From assembly GCA_026119855.1 (NCBI GenBank), contig JAOWBW010000379.1, positions 331,301 through 395,300 on the forward strand: a stretch of DNA of 64,000 bases, written 5' to 3'. This document shows, in pieces, positions 22,109-33,076 of the stretch. The notes under the pieces are model-generated. The model had not been told where the DNA came from. It was given only the letters and a program-made list of their open reading frames with translations, and did not search any database. The DNA comes from Campanula takesimana (lineage: Eukaryota; Streptophyta; Magnoliopsida; Asterales; Campanulaceae). A program made the translations under genes and the position numbers. Within the stretch, counting starts at the first letter, position 1. Every line of letters starts with the position of its first letter.

Positions 22109-22773
22109 TGTCACAGGTGCAGAGGAAGGGGAAGGAGGCGCAAGAAGGATGGAAGAAGGCGCAAGGGCATGAATTGAAGTATGGGCGGCGCATGAGGGAA
22201 GGAGGCGCAGGAGTTAGGGTAGAGGCGCAGGAGGATTGAAGTAGTAGTAGGCGCATAGTAGTGTTAAGGGTAAAATAAGCGCATAGTAATTTAGTTATGG
22301 AACTAGGCGCATGAAATGGAGAGAGCGCATAATGGGGTGATGTTAGGCGCATAAGGGGTGATGGTGAGTTAGGCGGCGCAAAAGAGGGGTGATGGAAAAA
22401 TTGACACGTGAACCCAATTCGTGTTGGCACTTAGCACATGAAGCCGTTACAATAGAAAGCACATGGGCCATGTGATTGCACATGAAGCACGTGCTATGAG
22501 CCTATATAAAGAGAAGTCGTCTTCCTCAAGAAAATGTCGATGATGAAGAATTTTCTTATTTCCTAGTTTTATCATAGTTTAGCCATAGTTGTAATTTCAA
22601 TTCCGCTTTGTAATTTCATTTCCAGTAAATCAGAAAATCGTCCCAAAAAATAGTCTCTGCTCTTGTTTGTGATTGTGTTGCATTGAATCATTGATTGAGT
22701 GAGTTTGTTCATCAACTCACTCAATTCTATATTTTCTGAGTTTTCATTGATTCTAGGAGTGAAGCCCGTTACA
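22109..22773 (+). repeat. 5' LTR of element F
   Basis: It begins TGTCACAGG and ends CCCGTTACA. A GCGCA motif recurs about a dozen times in the first 280 bp. Further on are two palindromes (CACATGGGCCATGTG, AGCACGTGCT) and a TATA box at 22503-22510. Confidence 0.9.
22503..22510 (+). promoter_or_regulatory. TATA box of the F LTR
   Basis: TATATAAA lies 8 bp after a perfect palindrome with a G-box core (AGCACGTGCT, 22486-22495). The copy in the 3' LTR is at 25567-25574. Confidence 0.65.
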
Positions 22774-22775
22774 GC

Positions 22776-22787
22776 TGGTATCAGAGC
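22776..22787 (+). promoter_or_regulatory. Primer-binding site of element F
   Basis: TGGTATCAGAGC, two bases after the 5' LTR, is the complement of initiator tRNA-Met. Confidence 0.92.
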
Positions 22788-22813
22788 TGTCGATCCCCGG
22801 ATTGGCAGCGAAG

Positions 22814-24280
22814 ATGGCAGAGGGAACCAGATTCGAAGAAGTAGCTGGGAAAATTGAGGCGAATGATAAAAGATTAGAGGAATTGTTCGGGAAATTGGAG
22901 CGGAATGAGTTGAAGATGGAGGGGATAGAGAGTAAATTGGACGGCCATGATAAACGATTTGAAGGTCTGGAAAGTTCCATTGAAGAGTTGAAGGTGATGA
23001 TGAGGAATCACACCCTTGGAGAGCTAAACAAGAAAGGGAAGGATATGTATGGTAATCAGAATGGGAGTGGCTTCAACTACAATGGATCCGTTCATGAGAG
23101 ACCCGATTTGGATGATCAACAAAGGTATCATACTACTCCTTCCCCCGCTCACACTACTAGTCCCCCAATCATCAACATCACTACACCCCAACCTTCATAT
23201 GTTTCTGCTCCCATGAACACACAATCCCATCCAACTCCACCATTCAGCACTACTATGCATGTTAGTGCAGCTCCTTATAACCCAGTCAACCAAAACCAAT
23301 TTCAACCCCAATTTCAACCTCAATTTCCACCATACCCATTCCAAAACCCACCACCGGTCTATCACAACCCGAACCAACCCAATTTCAACCAAAACCACCA
23401 AGCCAACCCGAACCAAGAGTTTTATCAACCTTACCCGGCTCAAAATTTTGCTAATCAGTGGCCCAATAACCGCCCACCCAAAATGGATTTCCCAAAGTTT
23501 GAGGGAATTGATCCTAGAGGTTGGGTCATACAATGCAATCAATATTTTGAATTCAACCCAATGGATGATATAAGGAAACCCAAGTATGCATCGACTTATT
23601 TTTCGGGAAGAGCGCTAAAATGGTATCAATACTATCAAATTGGTAAGGCGGGGATATTATGGGGGAGATTTGTGGAGGATGTAGTTAAAAAGTTCACTCC
23701 CATAGAGCATTATGATCCACAAGCTGAGTTCAACAAATTGGCGCAGAGTGGAAAAGTGGAAGCTTATGTGGAGGAATTTGAAGGATTGAGAGCAGAAGTG
23801 ATGGTGAGAGAGGGTGGTTTCTCGGAGCAATACTTTCTCTCTAGTTTCACTAGTGGGTTGAAGGAAGAGATAAGGGGAGCGGTTTCCATGGCGCAACCAA
23901 GGACCTTTGATGAGGCGGTTCATTTAGCTAAACAAGCTGAATTTAACTTACAAAGGAGCAAACCCAAAATTTCACTCACAAGCGCCAAAACTTACACTTC
24001 ATATGAAGCGCCCACAGTTACTCCGAGCAAGATTAACCAAGCCAAAGTTCTCTCCAATGCAGAAATCCATGAAAGAAGGAAAAATGGCCTATGTTTTCAT
24101 TGTGATGAACGATACTCTCAAGGACATGTGTGTAAAGCAAGGTTATATGCGCTCCTTGGAGAGGAGCAAGGTGAAGATGAAAAGGTTGAGATAGAAGAAG
24201 AATGTGAAATTTCAGTGCACGCGCTAACTGGTACTACGGCGCACAATACCATCAAGGTGAAAGGCATGGTGAAAAAATAA
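22814..24280 (+). pseudogene. Gag of element F
   Basis: The ATG at 22814 follows the primer site closely and starts MAEGTRFEEVAGK. The first ~70 residues are charged heptads (likely coiled coil). A long Pro/Gln/Asn-rich linker follows, then the gag core (FPKFEGIDPRGWVIQCNQYF, YFSGRALKWYQYYQ) and a zinc knuckle CFHCDERYSQGHVC near residue 430. A TAA at 24278-24280 interrupts the gag-protease frame, which continues in phase. Gag itself appears complete, so this copy might still provide shell protein; the missing pol makes the element dependent on others. Confidence 0.85.
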
Positions 24281-25193
24281 GTTATCACCATCCTTATTGA
24301 TAGTGGCGCTACTCACAATTTTGTGGATCCCATGACTTTGAAACAATTGGGGATAAAGGAAGAAAAAACTTGTCCAGTCTCTGTATTTGTGGCAGATGGC
24401 AATAAGTTGGTGAGTGAAACCAAGTGTAGTGGTTTTTCTTGGAGCATGGAAGGTCACAAGTTTGAAGCGGATTTGGGGGTGCTTCCACTGGGAGGATGTG
24501 ACATAGTTTTGGGAGTGGAATGGCTCAAAGGATATAGCCCGGTAACCTTTGATTTCAATAAGATGGAAATCACTCTAAGTCATGGAACAAGAAAAGTGGT
24601 GCTTAAAGGGATAACAGAAGAAGGATCACTCAAAATGATGAGAGGAAAGGGGCTTAGCACGATGTTGAAGAAAACCAAACAAAGCATTATTGGTTACTTG
24701 TTTAGTATGACTGCAGAGCACGAGCATGAGCCTCTTTTGGAAGAAATGAACCAAATCGTTAAGCAAAATCAGGATGTGATTAAAGAGCCAAAAGAACTTC
24801 CACCCAATTGGGGATTTGATCATAAGATACTACTCAAGGAAGGAAGCATTCCTAGTAGCCAAAAGCCATATAAATTCACTTCTCAATCCAATCAATATGA
24901 AAGTGAGTGGAAGTCTAACTCAAAATCATTGGTGGGGAGTGCACCAAACCAGAGTTGGCCTGCGATCGAATTGAGTGGAGTCTTATTGAACAAGAAATTC
25001 AACTCATACGCTCGTCTCAATAGAGTGAGGCCAAAACTTTTTATACTCTATCATGGTGCCCGGTTGGACTTTACTACAAGTGGCTCAAAGAAAGAAAGGG
25101 ATCTAGAAGTGGAGATTAAAAGATGTTTTGAACGAGAAGAGACGGCCTTGGTTATAGCCTTGACGACAAGCCAATTTTTAAGGGGTTGGGAGT
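24281..25193 (+). pseudogene. Protease and pol remnant of element F
   Basis: In the gag frame after the TAA, ILIDSGATHNFVDP gives the aspartic protease active site (DSGA), and CDIVLGVEWLKGYSP is the C-terminal core. The start of the RT linker (NWGFDHKILLKEGSIP) is recognisable to about 24870. The expected RT motifs are then missing and unrelated open sequence (about 24880-25190) runs into the polypurine tract. No YVDD, RNase H or integrase was found. Confidence 0.8.
25180..25193 (+). promoter_or_regulatory. Polypurine tract of element F
   Basis: AAGGGGTTGGGAGT abuts the 3' LTR, whose first bases read TATCACAGG where the 5' LTR has TGTCACAGG. Confidence 0.75.
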
Positions 25194-25837
25194 TATCACA
25201 GGCGCAGAGGAAGGGGAAGGAGGCGCAAGGGCAGGAATTGAAGTATGGGCGGCGCATGAGGGAAGGAGGCGCAGGAGTTAGGGTAGAGGCGCAGGAGGAT
25301 TGAAGTAGTAGTAGGTGCATAGTAGTGTTAAGGGTAAAATAAGCGCATAGTAATTTAGTTATGGAACTAGGCGCATGAAATGGAGAGAGCGCATAATGGG
25401 GTGATGTTAGGCGCATAAGGGGTGATGGTGAGTTAGGCGGCGCAAAAGAGGGGTGATGGAAAAATTGACACGTGAACCCAATCCGTGTTGGCACTTAGCA
25501 CATGAAGCCGTTACAATAGAAAGCACATGGGCCATGTGATTGCACATGGAGCACGTGCTATGAGCCTATATAAAGAGAAGTCGTCTTCCTCAAGAAAATG
25601 TCGATGATGAAGAATTTTCTTATTTCCTAGTTTTATCATAGTTTAGCCATAGTTGTAATTTCAATTCCGCTTTGTAATTTCATTTCCAGTAAATCAGAAA
25701 ATCGTCCCAAAAAATAGTCTCTGCTCTTGTTTGTGATTGTGTTGCATTGAATCATTGATTGAGTGAGTTTGTTCATCAACTCACTCAATTCTATATTTTC
25801 TGAGTTTTCATTGATTCTGGGAGTGAAGCCCGTTACA
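25194..25837 (+). repeat. 3' LTR of element F
   Basis: It matches the 5' LTR closely apart from a short deletion in the GCGCA-rich part and the TG to TA change at its first bases. It ends CCCGTTACA before the GGGAG duplication. Confidence 0.92.
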
Positions 25838-26221
25838 GGGAGGGAGCGCCGGAAAGCTAGATGGTTACCTAGCCACAGTTGTAGAGAAGATAGAGAGATA
25901 GAAGGAGCATCAGGCAGTTGGGAGAGAGGGAAAAAAAGAGAGAGAGAGTTTGAGAGAGAACGTGCGCGGCTTCGTGAATGAGTAGAGGGGAGGGGTGGGT
26001 TTTGTTTGAGGGGTGGGGGTAGTTTAGGTATTAGGAATTTATTTGACTGGTCAATGAGACTGACGGGTGTCTAGAGAATTAAGATTTGTTGAGAACTCCT
26101 TATTAGGAAATTAGATAAAGCCTCTCCTTAAAACGGAATAACAGTTGGGTGGGAAGGGCCCTAGAGGAAAAATCCCATTATACAATTTGACTCTTTTGCT
26201 TGGACCCGGAACCGCTCCACC
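25838..26221. other. Flank of F, nothing recognised
   Basis: GA-rich on the plus strand (AGAGAGAGAGAG near 25940), then ordinary sequence. No gene or repeat boundary was seen. Confidence 0.4.
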
Positions 26222-26400
26222 GAGTTAGCTCCACCTCTCCACCCAACCGCTCCGATCAAGGCCACATACACACATTTATCATTTGTGCGGCTCAGATGAT
26301 TTCAATTTTTTGTGGGTCCCACCAAGCTCGGCTACATCTCAGCCGTTGGGTGTAGCTAAAATGAGGTGGCTTCAATCTCCACCATTGGGTGAAGCTAATG
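26222..26400. repeat. Dispersed ~180-bp inverted-end repeat, copy 1
   Basis: It starts GAGTTAGCTCCACC, and its right end (GGTGAAGCTAAT) is a mutated complement. It is closely similar throughout to 34825-35004. It is probably a MITE; no target duplication was identified. Confidence 0.65.
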
Positions 26401-26637
26401 ATCAATCTCATTCTCCGTTTTTTCAGTCTTTTGAGAAATGTGATAGTTTTTTATCTGTGTCTTTAAATATTCCCTTAGGAGTACCGAAAGCGAAGCAAAG
26501 GATAGGTTACTAAAATGACTTCCTCCAGTCCGGGGGGTTACTCCGAGAAATCCTTTCTTTCTCGTCCACTCAGGGGGGGTGCGGACACACCATCCTATAG
26601 CTGCGACCAAAAAATCCTTGCAGTAGATCTTCCAACC

Positions 26638-26751
26638 TAGGGGTGGCAAAATGGGTGTTTTGGGTTTACCCATTAAAGTTAAAAATCCATTGGATATCCG
26701 GATATTTTAACTTTAATGGATACACCCAAAACACCCATTTTGCCACCCCTA
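26638..26751. mobile_element. hAT-type MITE, nearly perfect palindrome
   Basis: TAGGGGTGGCAAAATGGGTG and its complement form 28-bp perfect ends that continue imperfectly to the centre, so the 114 bp fold back completely. The 8-bp duplication TTCCAACC (26630-26637, 26752-26759) and TAGGGGTGGCAAA ends fit the hAT superfamily. Confidence 0.9.
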
Positions 26752-26760
26752 TTCCAACCT

Positions 26761-27179
26761 CATTTCTAGGAGAACTCGGATAGGATAGAAGCGAAATCAG
26801 TTTTTTCAGTCTTTTGATCAATCTCATTCGCGGTCATAGGGGAGTTCAGAAAGAACCTGATCGGAATCCCTTTTGCCTGTAGTAAAAACGAACATGACCA
26901 TGAGTACCAAACTAAATTATAAGGGAACAAAATTAAGATAAATTGTCATTGTATATACATTAAACCCAATATATATTTATCATCAGGGAAAACAAGACAA
27001 AGTGCTTATCCCCAACCATTGTAATAGTTAAAACAAAATATACCAAAATAAATAAATAAAAGAATATCATAACAGTTTTTCAAGCCCTTGTATATACTAA
27101 GTACAGGTCATAATTGTCCAATAATCTACAAACCCGAACGAGAAGATATATAGTTTTCTTGAAATACTGTATTATTCTA
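26761..27179. other. Downstream region of the CAR gene
   Basis: AT-rich sequence after the stop codon at 27180-27182 (minus strand), which would hold the 3' UTR. No clear AATAAA signal was found on the minus strand. Confidence 0.4.
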
Positions 27180-27470
27180 CTAGACCCCTTTGCAGCCAGG
27201 AAGGTCGATCCAATGCAGTTCAAGTTCGACTTCACCACATTCCACATTTCTCAACCGGAGGCATAATTCTTGGACAACTCTGCCCTCTTTCCAGGTCACG
27301 CAGCTCTCTTCAGCAAGGCAATTTGACCTGCACGGTTGAACTCTTGTAATCACCGTGTTGTTTGGGAGGTCATCAAGGTGCATCCTTAATGCCCCGAGAA
27401 ATTCTTTGATGTCGAATACTGCATCCCCCATTTTGTCATCCATGGTGAATGTGTCATGGTCATATACCGT
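27180..27470 (-). CDS. CAR-type gene, exon 3
   Basis: It begins after the acceptor GATTACAG and encodes residues 87-182 with the TAG stop. It contains the YDHD calcium loop, the CAR-specific insertion (MHLDDLPNNTVITRVQPCR) and the C-terminus ending WIDLPGCKGV. Confidence 0.93.
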   Translation of the reverse strand, partial: TVYDHDTFTMDDKMGDAVFDIKEFLGALRMHLDDLPNNTVITRVQPCRSNCLAEESCVTWKEGRVVQELCLRLRNVECGEVELELHWIDLPGCKGV

Positions 27471-30400
27471 CTGTAATCAATCATACTGAACCATGTTAGA
27501 TAATTCAGTGGCAAATCTAGGATTTTTAGTGAGGGGGATGAAATTCAGAGGGGGGTAATTTCTACAAAATTTGAGGGTGGGTTTGGGGGGGGGGGGGGGG
27601 CGCACAACTTATATATTCCTCTTTGGTTTGTCCCAAGAAAAAAAATGAACATATATTGCAATTTTAAAATGGTACAAGCAAGTTTTGTATCACTCATAAA
27701 AAGTTTGACTTGTCAGCTGGGGCGTAGTTTTATTTACTTCTGGGCAGAGATAATTATTTTTATTTTCTTCATAGAAATATACTCCCTCCATCCTGGAAAA
27801 TTAGTCCCTATTTATTCGTTGACATTACGAATGGAGTTTCAGCAATAATTTAAGCTATTTTTAATTATCCTGACTGAGAATTTAAAAATAGATATTCATA
27901 ATACTCCCTCCGTCCCATTTAAAGCTTCACCTTTTACCCAAATGGGTGTCCCGTTAAAAGCTTCATCCTTTCCTAAAATGGTAAAAAATGTAGGGCCCAC
28001 ATGTCATACCCACTCACTTCTTCCTCTCACATACTTAAATTATGGGGTCCACTTGTCATACGCTCTAACTTTCCCCTCACATATTTAAATTGTAGGCCCC
28101 ACTTGTCATACCCACTAACTTCTTCCCTCTCACAACCCTTCTTACACTCATCACTTTCCTTATTTTGTGTGCCATCACCAAAATGGTGAAGCTTCAAATG
28201 GGACGGAGGGAGTATATAGAATGGTGTATCGGTAACACGTAGTAAATTTTTATTAAGATAATTATAAGTAGTCTAAACAATTGCTCAAAGTTCATTCGTA
28301 ATAACAACGAAAAAGAGAGACTAACTTTCTAGGATAGGGGAGTAAATAACAATATCAATACAATAGCCGCTAAAGTTGAACTATTCGTCTAGAATGAATC
28401 ATAGAAGGCTGGCTATGGGTACGTGAACAGTGTCATTTGTAACAGGTTACTTAAAAAGGAGGAAATCAATGTAGAGAGGATCTGTTTTCCTACAGTTTTA
28501 AGGAAAATATGAAGCTAGATGTTAACCAACCTCAACCCTCGAAGTCAAATCATGCGAAACAACAAACAATTTCTCCAATATAACATCATGACTTTATGAT
28601 GCAAATTGCTCAACGAACCTCAAGAACACCGCCTCTCCATGTACACACCCTCACATACAACCCCAAGATTCCTTTGGCCATCCATGGAGTACTCCAAGGG
28701 CACCCCAAAGGCCCGCACGGCCTTTGGTCCTCTTTGTGGTCTCACATATTCTCTCTAGCTATTTCTCTGGATACAGAATGTTCTAGGCCATCACTTAGCT
28801 TATATAAGAAGCAAACAAAACCCTAAAGGATTCCTGAAACTCTAAGCCAAAAGAAATCCTATGCGGCCGTACCATGCGACTGCACAATATAAGGGTCGAA
28901 AGGGGTTTTCTAAAAGAATAAACAGAAATTTCAATGGAAATTTGAGTCATTGTTAGAGTTACCCTGAGCAATGTCTAGTTTATAACGAGGGATGAAAAAT
29001 ATTTTACTAGAAAGAGCACACGCACCAAGAATGCCTAAGAAAGGGGAGTGTGGAGAAGAAGTTTGCAGCAAATAATAATGCAAAAATAAAATTGTGCATC
29101 TTATGAGTCTAGCAGTTGCTTTAGGATATGACTATAAATTTCAACCATGGCTTAGTACTTAACTCTGAAAGGTGTTATAACCGGACATAAAAGATGAAAG
29201 AAATAACAAACACAGAATCACACACAGAGGATTTACGTGGTTCACTATCGCATGATAGCTACGTCCACGAGCGGAAGGAGAACAGATATCATTAACGGGA
29301 TCCAAAGATTACAGATCCATAGTTGTTAAAGGCGAGAGGAGGGCGAGAGGTTCCTAGAAAAGGCGAAAGGCAAGGCGGGCGAAAGACGAGCAAGGTGGTA
29401 AAGTAGATAGTATAATAATATATGTGCAACATCTATTAAACAAAGCTGAAATATGTTATGAACAAGAATTTTGCATTAATTAAACATCACAATTCCACAT
29501 GTAATAGCAACTAAACACCACTAAAATCCCAAAATAGAGAATTCTAAGACTAGAGACACATTTGATGTTCAAATTAGTAAACAAGTAGTCATTCAATTAA
29601 AAGCGCGGAAATAAATTTCAAAGCATGTTAGAAAATAATAAAATATGGAATCATGCCAATATATAATTTCTAACTTATAATTCCATATCTAGATATGAAT
29701 ATAGGAGATAATTAAAACTTCAAATAACAAAAGGAGACCCAAATTAAAGAGAAAAAATAAAGTAAATCACTAAACATAATAAAAATTGCAACCCTCTATT
29801 TGATTATTAGAATAAAGCAAGTTGTCGGTAGTGTTTCTGTCAATCTTCTCTGTCGTCGTTCTAATTAGTTGTTTATCACACTTATTTTCTTTCAATCGCA
29901 GGACATAAATTAGGGCTATTTTTGTTTCTTTCGCAAACCACAAGCTATCTTTACCCCATGTTTTTCTAAAACGAAACATTTTAGGATAAAACATTAAAAC
30001 TAAAATTATAAAATGACAATAGTTTAACATTAGACATACGCCTATTATTCCTTTTGTTAAAGTCGGATGCCTCACGCCTATTGCCATAACCAAGAAAAGC
30101 GTAACCTGGGCCAAAGAGGCGCATAACAGCCCGCCATAAAACCAAAAGACAGTCGACCCCTAAAGGCACAAAAAGGCGAGGCGGGCGAGAGGAAGGCGCT
30201 AGCCTTTCGCAACTATGTACAGATCTCTCTGTGATGTCCCTTTGACAGTATGACGTTCGGTTCGGGCGCCCGACACTCGGGGCAGAAAACTTAGTAGCCT
30301 TGGAAGACCTATAAGGAACCCTGTTTTTCATAATTCAGAACCATGTTCGAACCCCTGTAGACATTCAGGGTTCCATCTTCTATAGGATTTTAGGAGAATA

Positions 30401-32536
30401 GACGAAGTCAAACATACATGGAAGAGAGATGAAATAATATGAATGACTCAAGTTTATTATGATACTAGAGGTACATATATATAGGGTTACATAGAAAGTT
30501 CTAGAGTTCTAGTCTAGCTTGTTGTACAAGATACAAATCTCCTAATTGATATATACACAATATCTAGGTTTAATATCTAAAAGATATTTACAAATATAAT
30601 TGGAATATATAATATTCCTTATACGCTCCCGCAAGATGGACGATCCTTGGATAAGTCCAATCTTGCAGGTCATGTTGCCGTGATGAGTTTGGCAAAGGTT
30701 GAAGCACGTGGTGTCACCTTGGTCGTCACCTTTGTAGGGGTTGCACCCCTCACGTGTGAGAAGTTTGTACGTCACAATAACAAAATATGTGGTTTTAACC
30801 TTGCAAGGAATTGGGTTTGTACTCATAAGAACGGGGTGGGTGTTTTTCACGTCGTAATGACGGTTTACTTGTTGGTGAGTGAAGTTGAGACGGGGGGGGG
30901 GGGGGGGGGGGTTGATGTGGTAATTAAGAAGAGGTGGTGGGCTTGGTGATTGGATTATGCCTAGGGTGATGAGCACCGAGTAGTAACCATAAGAGGCTAT
31001 GGGTGGTGGTGCTAGGGTGGGTTACCAGACCATAGTGAGGCCGAGGGGTGGTTGTTGTGGAGAAAAAATAGAGCTTGTGCATATCCGGATGCTATCAAAC
31101 GCAGTGTTCTAGCTGAGAACTTCATTATTAATACTAATTATTAATAATGAGGATAATAATAGTACCAGTATCAATAATAATACTTATCCCTCTTTCGCTA
31201 CCATAAGATACTGGCTATGCAACCATATGAAACTCATCCAAAGCAATATAATTATTTTTATAGGAAAGCCAGATACCTCTGCATCAAGAAGGCTAACTAT
31301 AGTGTTTCCTAAATACAATATATCATAACTCATAAGATAAACTATTTTCGAACATTGATGAAGGCACAAATATGATTCATTGCTTAGAAATAGTACAAAA
31401 ACCTTACCAGCTTGATTGGAAGATTAGGATCTTGGACCGAAAGAGTCAAGTCTTCATTCCACTCCGGATTAACATTCTTATGGACAACACGAGTCTTCAG
31501 TCTCTGCATCAGATGTGGGTATGTTGATGAATATCAAATGACTGAGCAATACTTGATGGAACACATTATAAAGATACATAAGGGAAGTAACTAGCATGTG
31601 AAATGTCATGTCACGAAGCCCAAAATAATGATACATATAAATTTCACTAAAAAAACACGCATTTGCTAATAAGCTAGGTGAGAGAAAGAAGTGCTCAGTA
31701 TTGCCTAAAGTTCTGCTTTTGGCGTTGCTTAGAAAGAGAATGTGCTAACTGGTCTGTTACCACTTTAGGGTAATTTGAGGACGACATAAGGTTTAGTCAA
31801 GTATTTTCTTAAAAGCCTTGTAAAGTCAATTGAGACTCTATTTGGTAAAAAGGGACATAAAATACTTGATTACCTTAACTCTCCACACATATTATGAAAC
31901 ACTAACAGTGGACAAACACGTTTAAATTTCCGTGATTATGGAACAGCCCCTATTGAAAAAAAAATTATAATAAATGAATCATCAAATTTCCAATCAAATA
32001 ATAAGACTACGGAGTATAAGACTACATCCATCCGAGAATTGAGTTTCCATATTCATTCACGATTGTAAATAAAAATGGACATGAGCACCCGTTTGAGTCA
32101 GTGACAAATCCATAAATTAGTGCCTTTTCCCAATTTATAAATTACTCCGTAATAAAAAAACAGAAAGGACCCATGCCAAGAAAAAAAACCCACTTTTACT
32201 AATTGTTTCCAGAAAATAATAATAATGAGATTTGGAAACAAAGAAGAAAAACACATGCAACAACAATAGTGAGTATAGTCCACCGTGTTAACATACACAC
32301 GAAATTATAAAAAAAAAAAAAAAAAAAAAATGGGGCGGGGGGATAATCAATTATAAAAGGGATTTGAATCAGACCTGTTTACCCATCTTGATGACGATAT
32401 AAGGATCACTGGAATTAAGATCACGGACGGCGAGATTGACACCTTTCTTGACACGAACACGAAGAAGGCCCAACAGATTGTCCATAAGAGACGACGTCGT
32501 CGCAGGTTTACCCCCTGGTGTGGTTGGCGAATCCAT
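27180..32536 (-). CDS. CAR-type C2-domain protein (three exons)
   Basis: Three minus-strand exons (32536-32375, 31503-31408, 27470-27180) join in phase to 182 codons plus TAG. All four splice sites are canonical (GT...AG). The protein is almost only a single C2 domain: LLGLLRVRVKKGVNLAVRDL, NSSDPYIVIKMGKQ, NVNPEWNEDLTLSV, TVYDHDTFTMDDKMGD, then NCLAEESCVTW and VECGEVELELHWIDLPG. Asp39, Asp44, Asp90, Asp92 and Asp98 fit the Ca2+-binding loops. This pattern and length match the plant C2-DOMAIN ABA-RELATED (CAR) family, small proteins that bind membranes in a Ca2+-dependent way and recruit ABA receptors; which member is unknown. No stop or frameshift was seen, so it is probably functional. Intron 2 (3.9 kb) is enlarged by transposons. 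Confidence 0.92.
27585..27600 (+). repeat. G16 homopolymer
   Basis: An uninterrupted run of 16 G in intron 2, preceded by other G-rich pieces (GAGGGGGATG, GAGGGGGGTAA). Confidence 0.9.
27782..28342. mobile_element. Stowaway MITE split by a second MITE
   Basis: CTCCCTCCATCCTGGAAA on the left opposes TTTCTAGGATAGGGGAG on the right, with TA on both sides. Removing the MITE at 27904-28212 and one TA leaves about 250 bp. It lies in intron 2 of the CAR gene. Confidence 0.82.
27904..28212. mobile_element. Stowaway MITE nested in another
   Basis: The ends CTCCCTCCGTCCCATTT and AAATGGGACGGAGGGAG are perfect inverted repeats with TA on each side. AAGCTTCACC and GGTGAAGCTT are also inverted. Perfect ends suggest it is younger than its host MITE. 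Confidence 0.92.
28345..29172. other. Intron 2 sequence, nothing firm
   Basis: A CG-containing motif pair (ATGCGGCCGTAC, CATGCGACTGCAC near 28861-28885) resembles the palindromic blocks of LTRs elsewhere in the window. A degraded LTR is possible, but no ends were found. Confidence 0.35.
29173..30626 (-). repeat. Probable copia LTR, minus strand, interrupted
   Basis: The minus strand at 30640-30600 reads CATCTTGCGGGAGCG followed by TATAAGGAATATT, which resembles the polypurine tract and LTR start of many copia elements. The far end, TGTTATAACCGG at 29173 on the plus strand, is a plausible terminus. GATTTACGTGG, common in copia LTRs, is at 29232. No target duplication was found. Confidence 0.45.
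29318..30217. mobile_element. hAT-type non-autonomous element
   Basis: The 8-bp duplication TACAGATC (29310-29317, 30218-30225) flanks 900 bp. The ends, read inward, are CATAGTTGTTAAAGGCGAG and CATAGTTGCGAAAGGCTAG. GGCGAG-rich subterminal repeats occur at both ends and the core is AT-rich. No transposase was recognised. The duplication length and end structure fit hAT. It split the copia-like LTR in intron 2. Confidence 0.88.
30892..30911 (+). repeat. G20 homopolymer
   Basis: A run of 20 G in intron 2. Such runs are hard to sequence, so the length may be approximate. Confidence 0.85.
31408..31503 (-). CDS. CAR-type gene, exon 2
   Basis: It spans 32 codons between the acceptor TGATGCAG and the donor GTAAGG. 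It encodes residues 55-86, RLKTRVVHKNVNPEWNEDL and onward, the second strand pair of the C2 domain. Confidence 0.92.
31504..32374 (-). other. CAR-type gene, intron 1
   Basis: It starts GTCTGATTC after AAACAG and ends TGATGCAG. It is AT-rich, with an A run of about 22 near 32310 followed by TGGGGCGGGGGG. No gene was seen. Confidence 0.85.
32375..32536 (-). CDS. CAR-type gene, exon 1
   Basis: The ATG at 32534-32536 starts MDSPTTPGGKPATTSSL. The exon ends MGKQ at a canonical donor, 54 codons in phase 0. It holds the first calcium loop (RDLNSSDPY). The start fits the short N-terminal leader of CAR proteins. Confidence 0.93.
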
Positions 32537-33076
32537 TTGTCTGACTCCCTCCCCCTGTTTTTATACCCCAAATCAACGCCCAACCACCCAATTAATCTCT
32601 GCAAAACACAAAATTAAATCTTATATTAAATATAACAATAAAATTTTGAAATTTATCCATGGAATTGTGGCAGTGGGACCCACCACCAAGAAATAGCAAT
32701 GTTTACAATGTACCTTTTATGATAGTTTAATTTTGTCTGTTTAGCTTTGGATCTGCAATAGAATAGAAGGTTAAAACGAAATGGTGATTTTGGCTGGGAA
32801 AGGGAAAGGGAAAGGGAAAGGAAAAGGAGAAAAAAAAAAAGGAAAATGGTGAGATTTAGGAGAGGAGGGGAGCATTGCCATTCAGTGAAAACGTGAGTTG
32901 CGGTTGTTAATGGGTGGACAGTAAGAGTCATGGGTTCCATTGAATTGACCAGGAGATTTATGTGGCGCTGCTCAATCCTCCCATTTACAACCCCCTTAGC
33001 CCATCTAGTTGCATTATTCTCGACATTTCTAATTTTTGTATTTTGTTAAGCTTCCATTTTTTTAAGTAGTTATAAT
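32537..33076 (-). other. Upstream region of the CAR-type gene
   Basis: This should hold the 5' UTR and promoter. A TATAAAAA at 32558-32565 (minus strand) is only about 22 bp from the ATG, too close for a normal leader, so the promoter probably lies further right. A GGGAAA run is at 32798-32820. Confidence 0.4.

Larger units (their letters stand above)
22109..25837 (+). mobile_element. Element F: chromovirus-like Ty3/gypsy element with deleted pol
   Basis: Two LTRs (22109-22773 and 25194-25837) enclose gag and protease, with an initiator tRNA-Met primer site and a polypurine tract. The 5-bp sequence GGGAG flanks both sides (22104-22108 and 25838-25842). The sequence between protease and 3' LTR is too short for RT, RNase H and integrase, so F is an internally deleted derivative. 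Confidence 0.92.
27471..31407 (-). other. CAR-type gene, intron 2, expanded by transposons
   Basis: The donor is CTG/GTAAGG at 31407 and the acceptor TTACAG at 27471. The 3937-bp intron holds two nested Stowaway MITEs, a copia-like LTR interrupted by a hAT-type element, and two long G runs. The unassigned stretches 28345-29172 and 30627-31407 contain no gene. Confidence 0.85.

Noticed and set aside
21723..22430. 235-codon minus-strand frame
   Set aside because: It begins inside the F LTR, and its first part recurs in the other LTR at 25051-25494; no domain recognised.
30647..30949. 100-codon open frame in intron 2
   Set aside because: It runs into the G20 homopolymer and overlaps probable copia 3' sequence; no domain.
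32005..32152. Small MITE with ACGGAGTA ends in intron 1
   Set aside because: Only eight bases are inverted and no TA duplication or subterminal pairing supports it.
32558..32565. TATA box for the CAR-type gene
   Set aside because: Only about 22 bp from the start codon, which would leave no normal 5' UTR.
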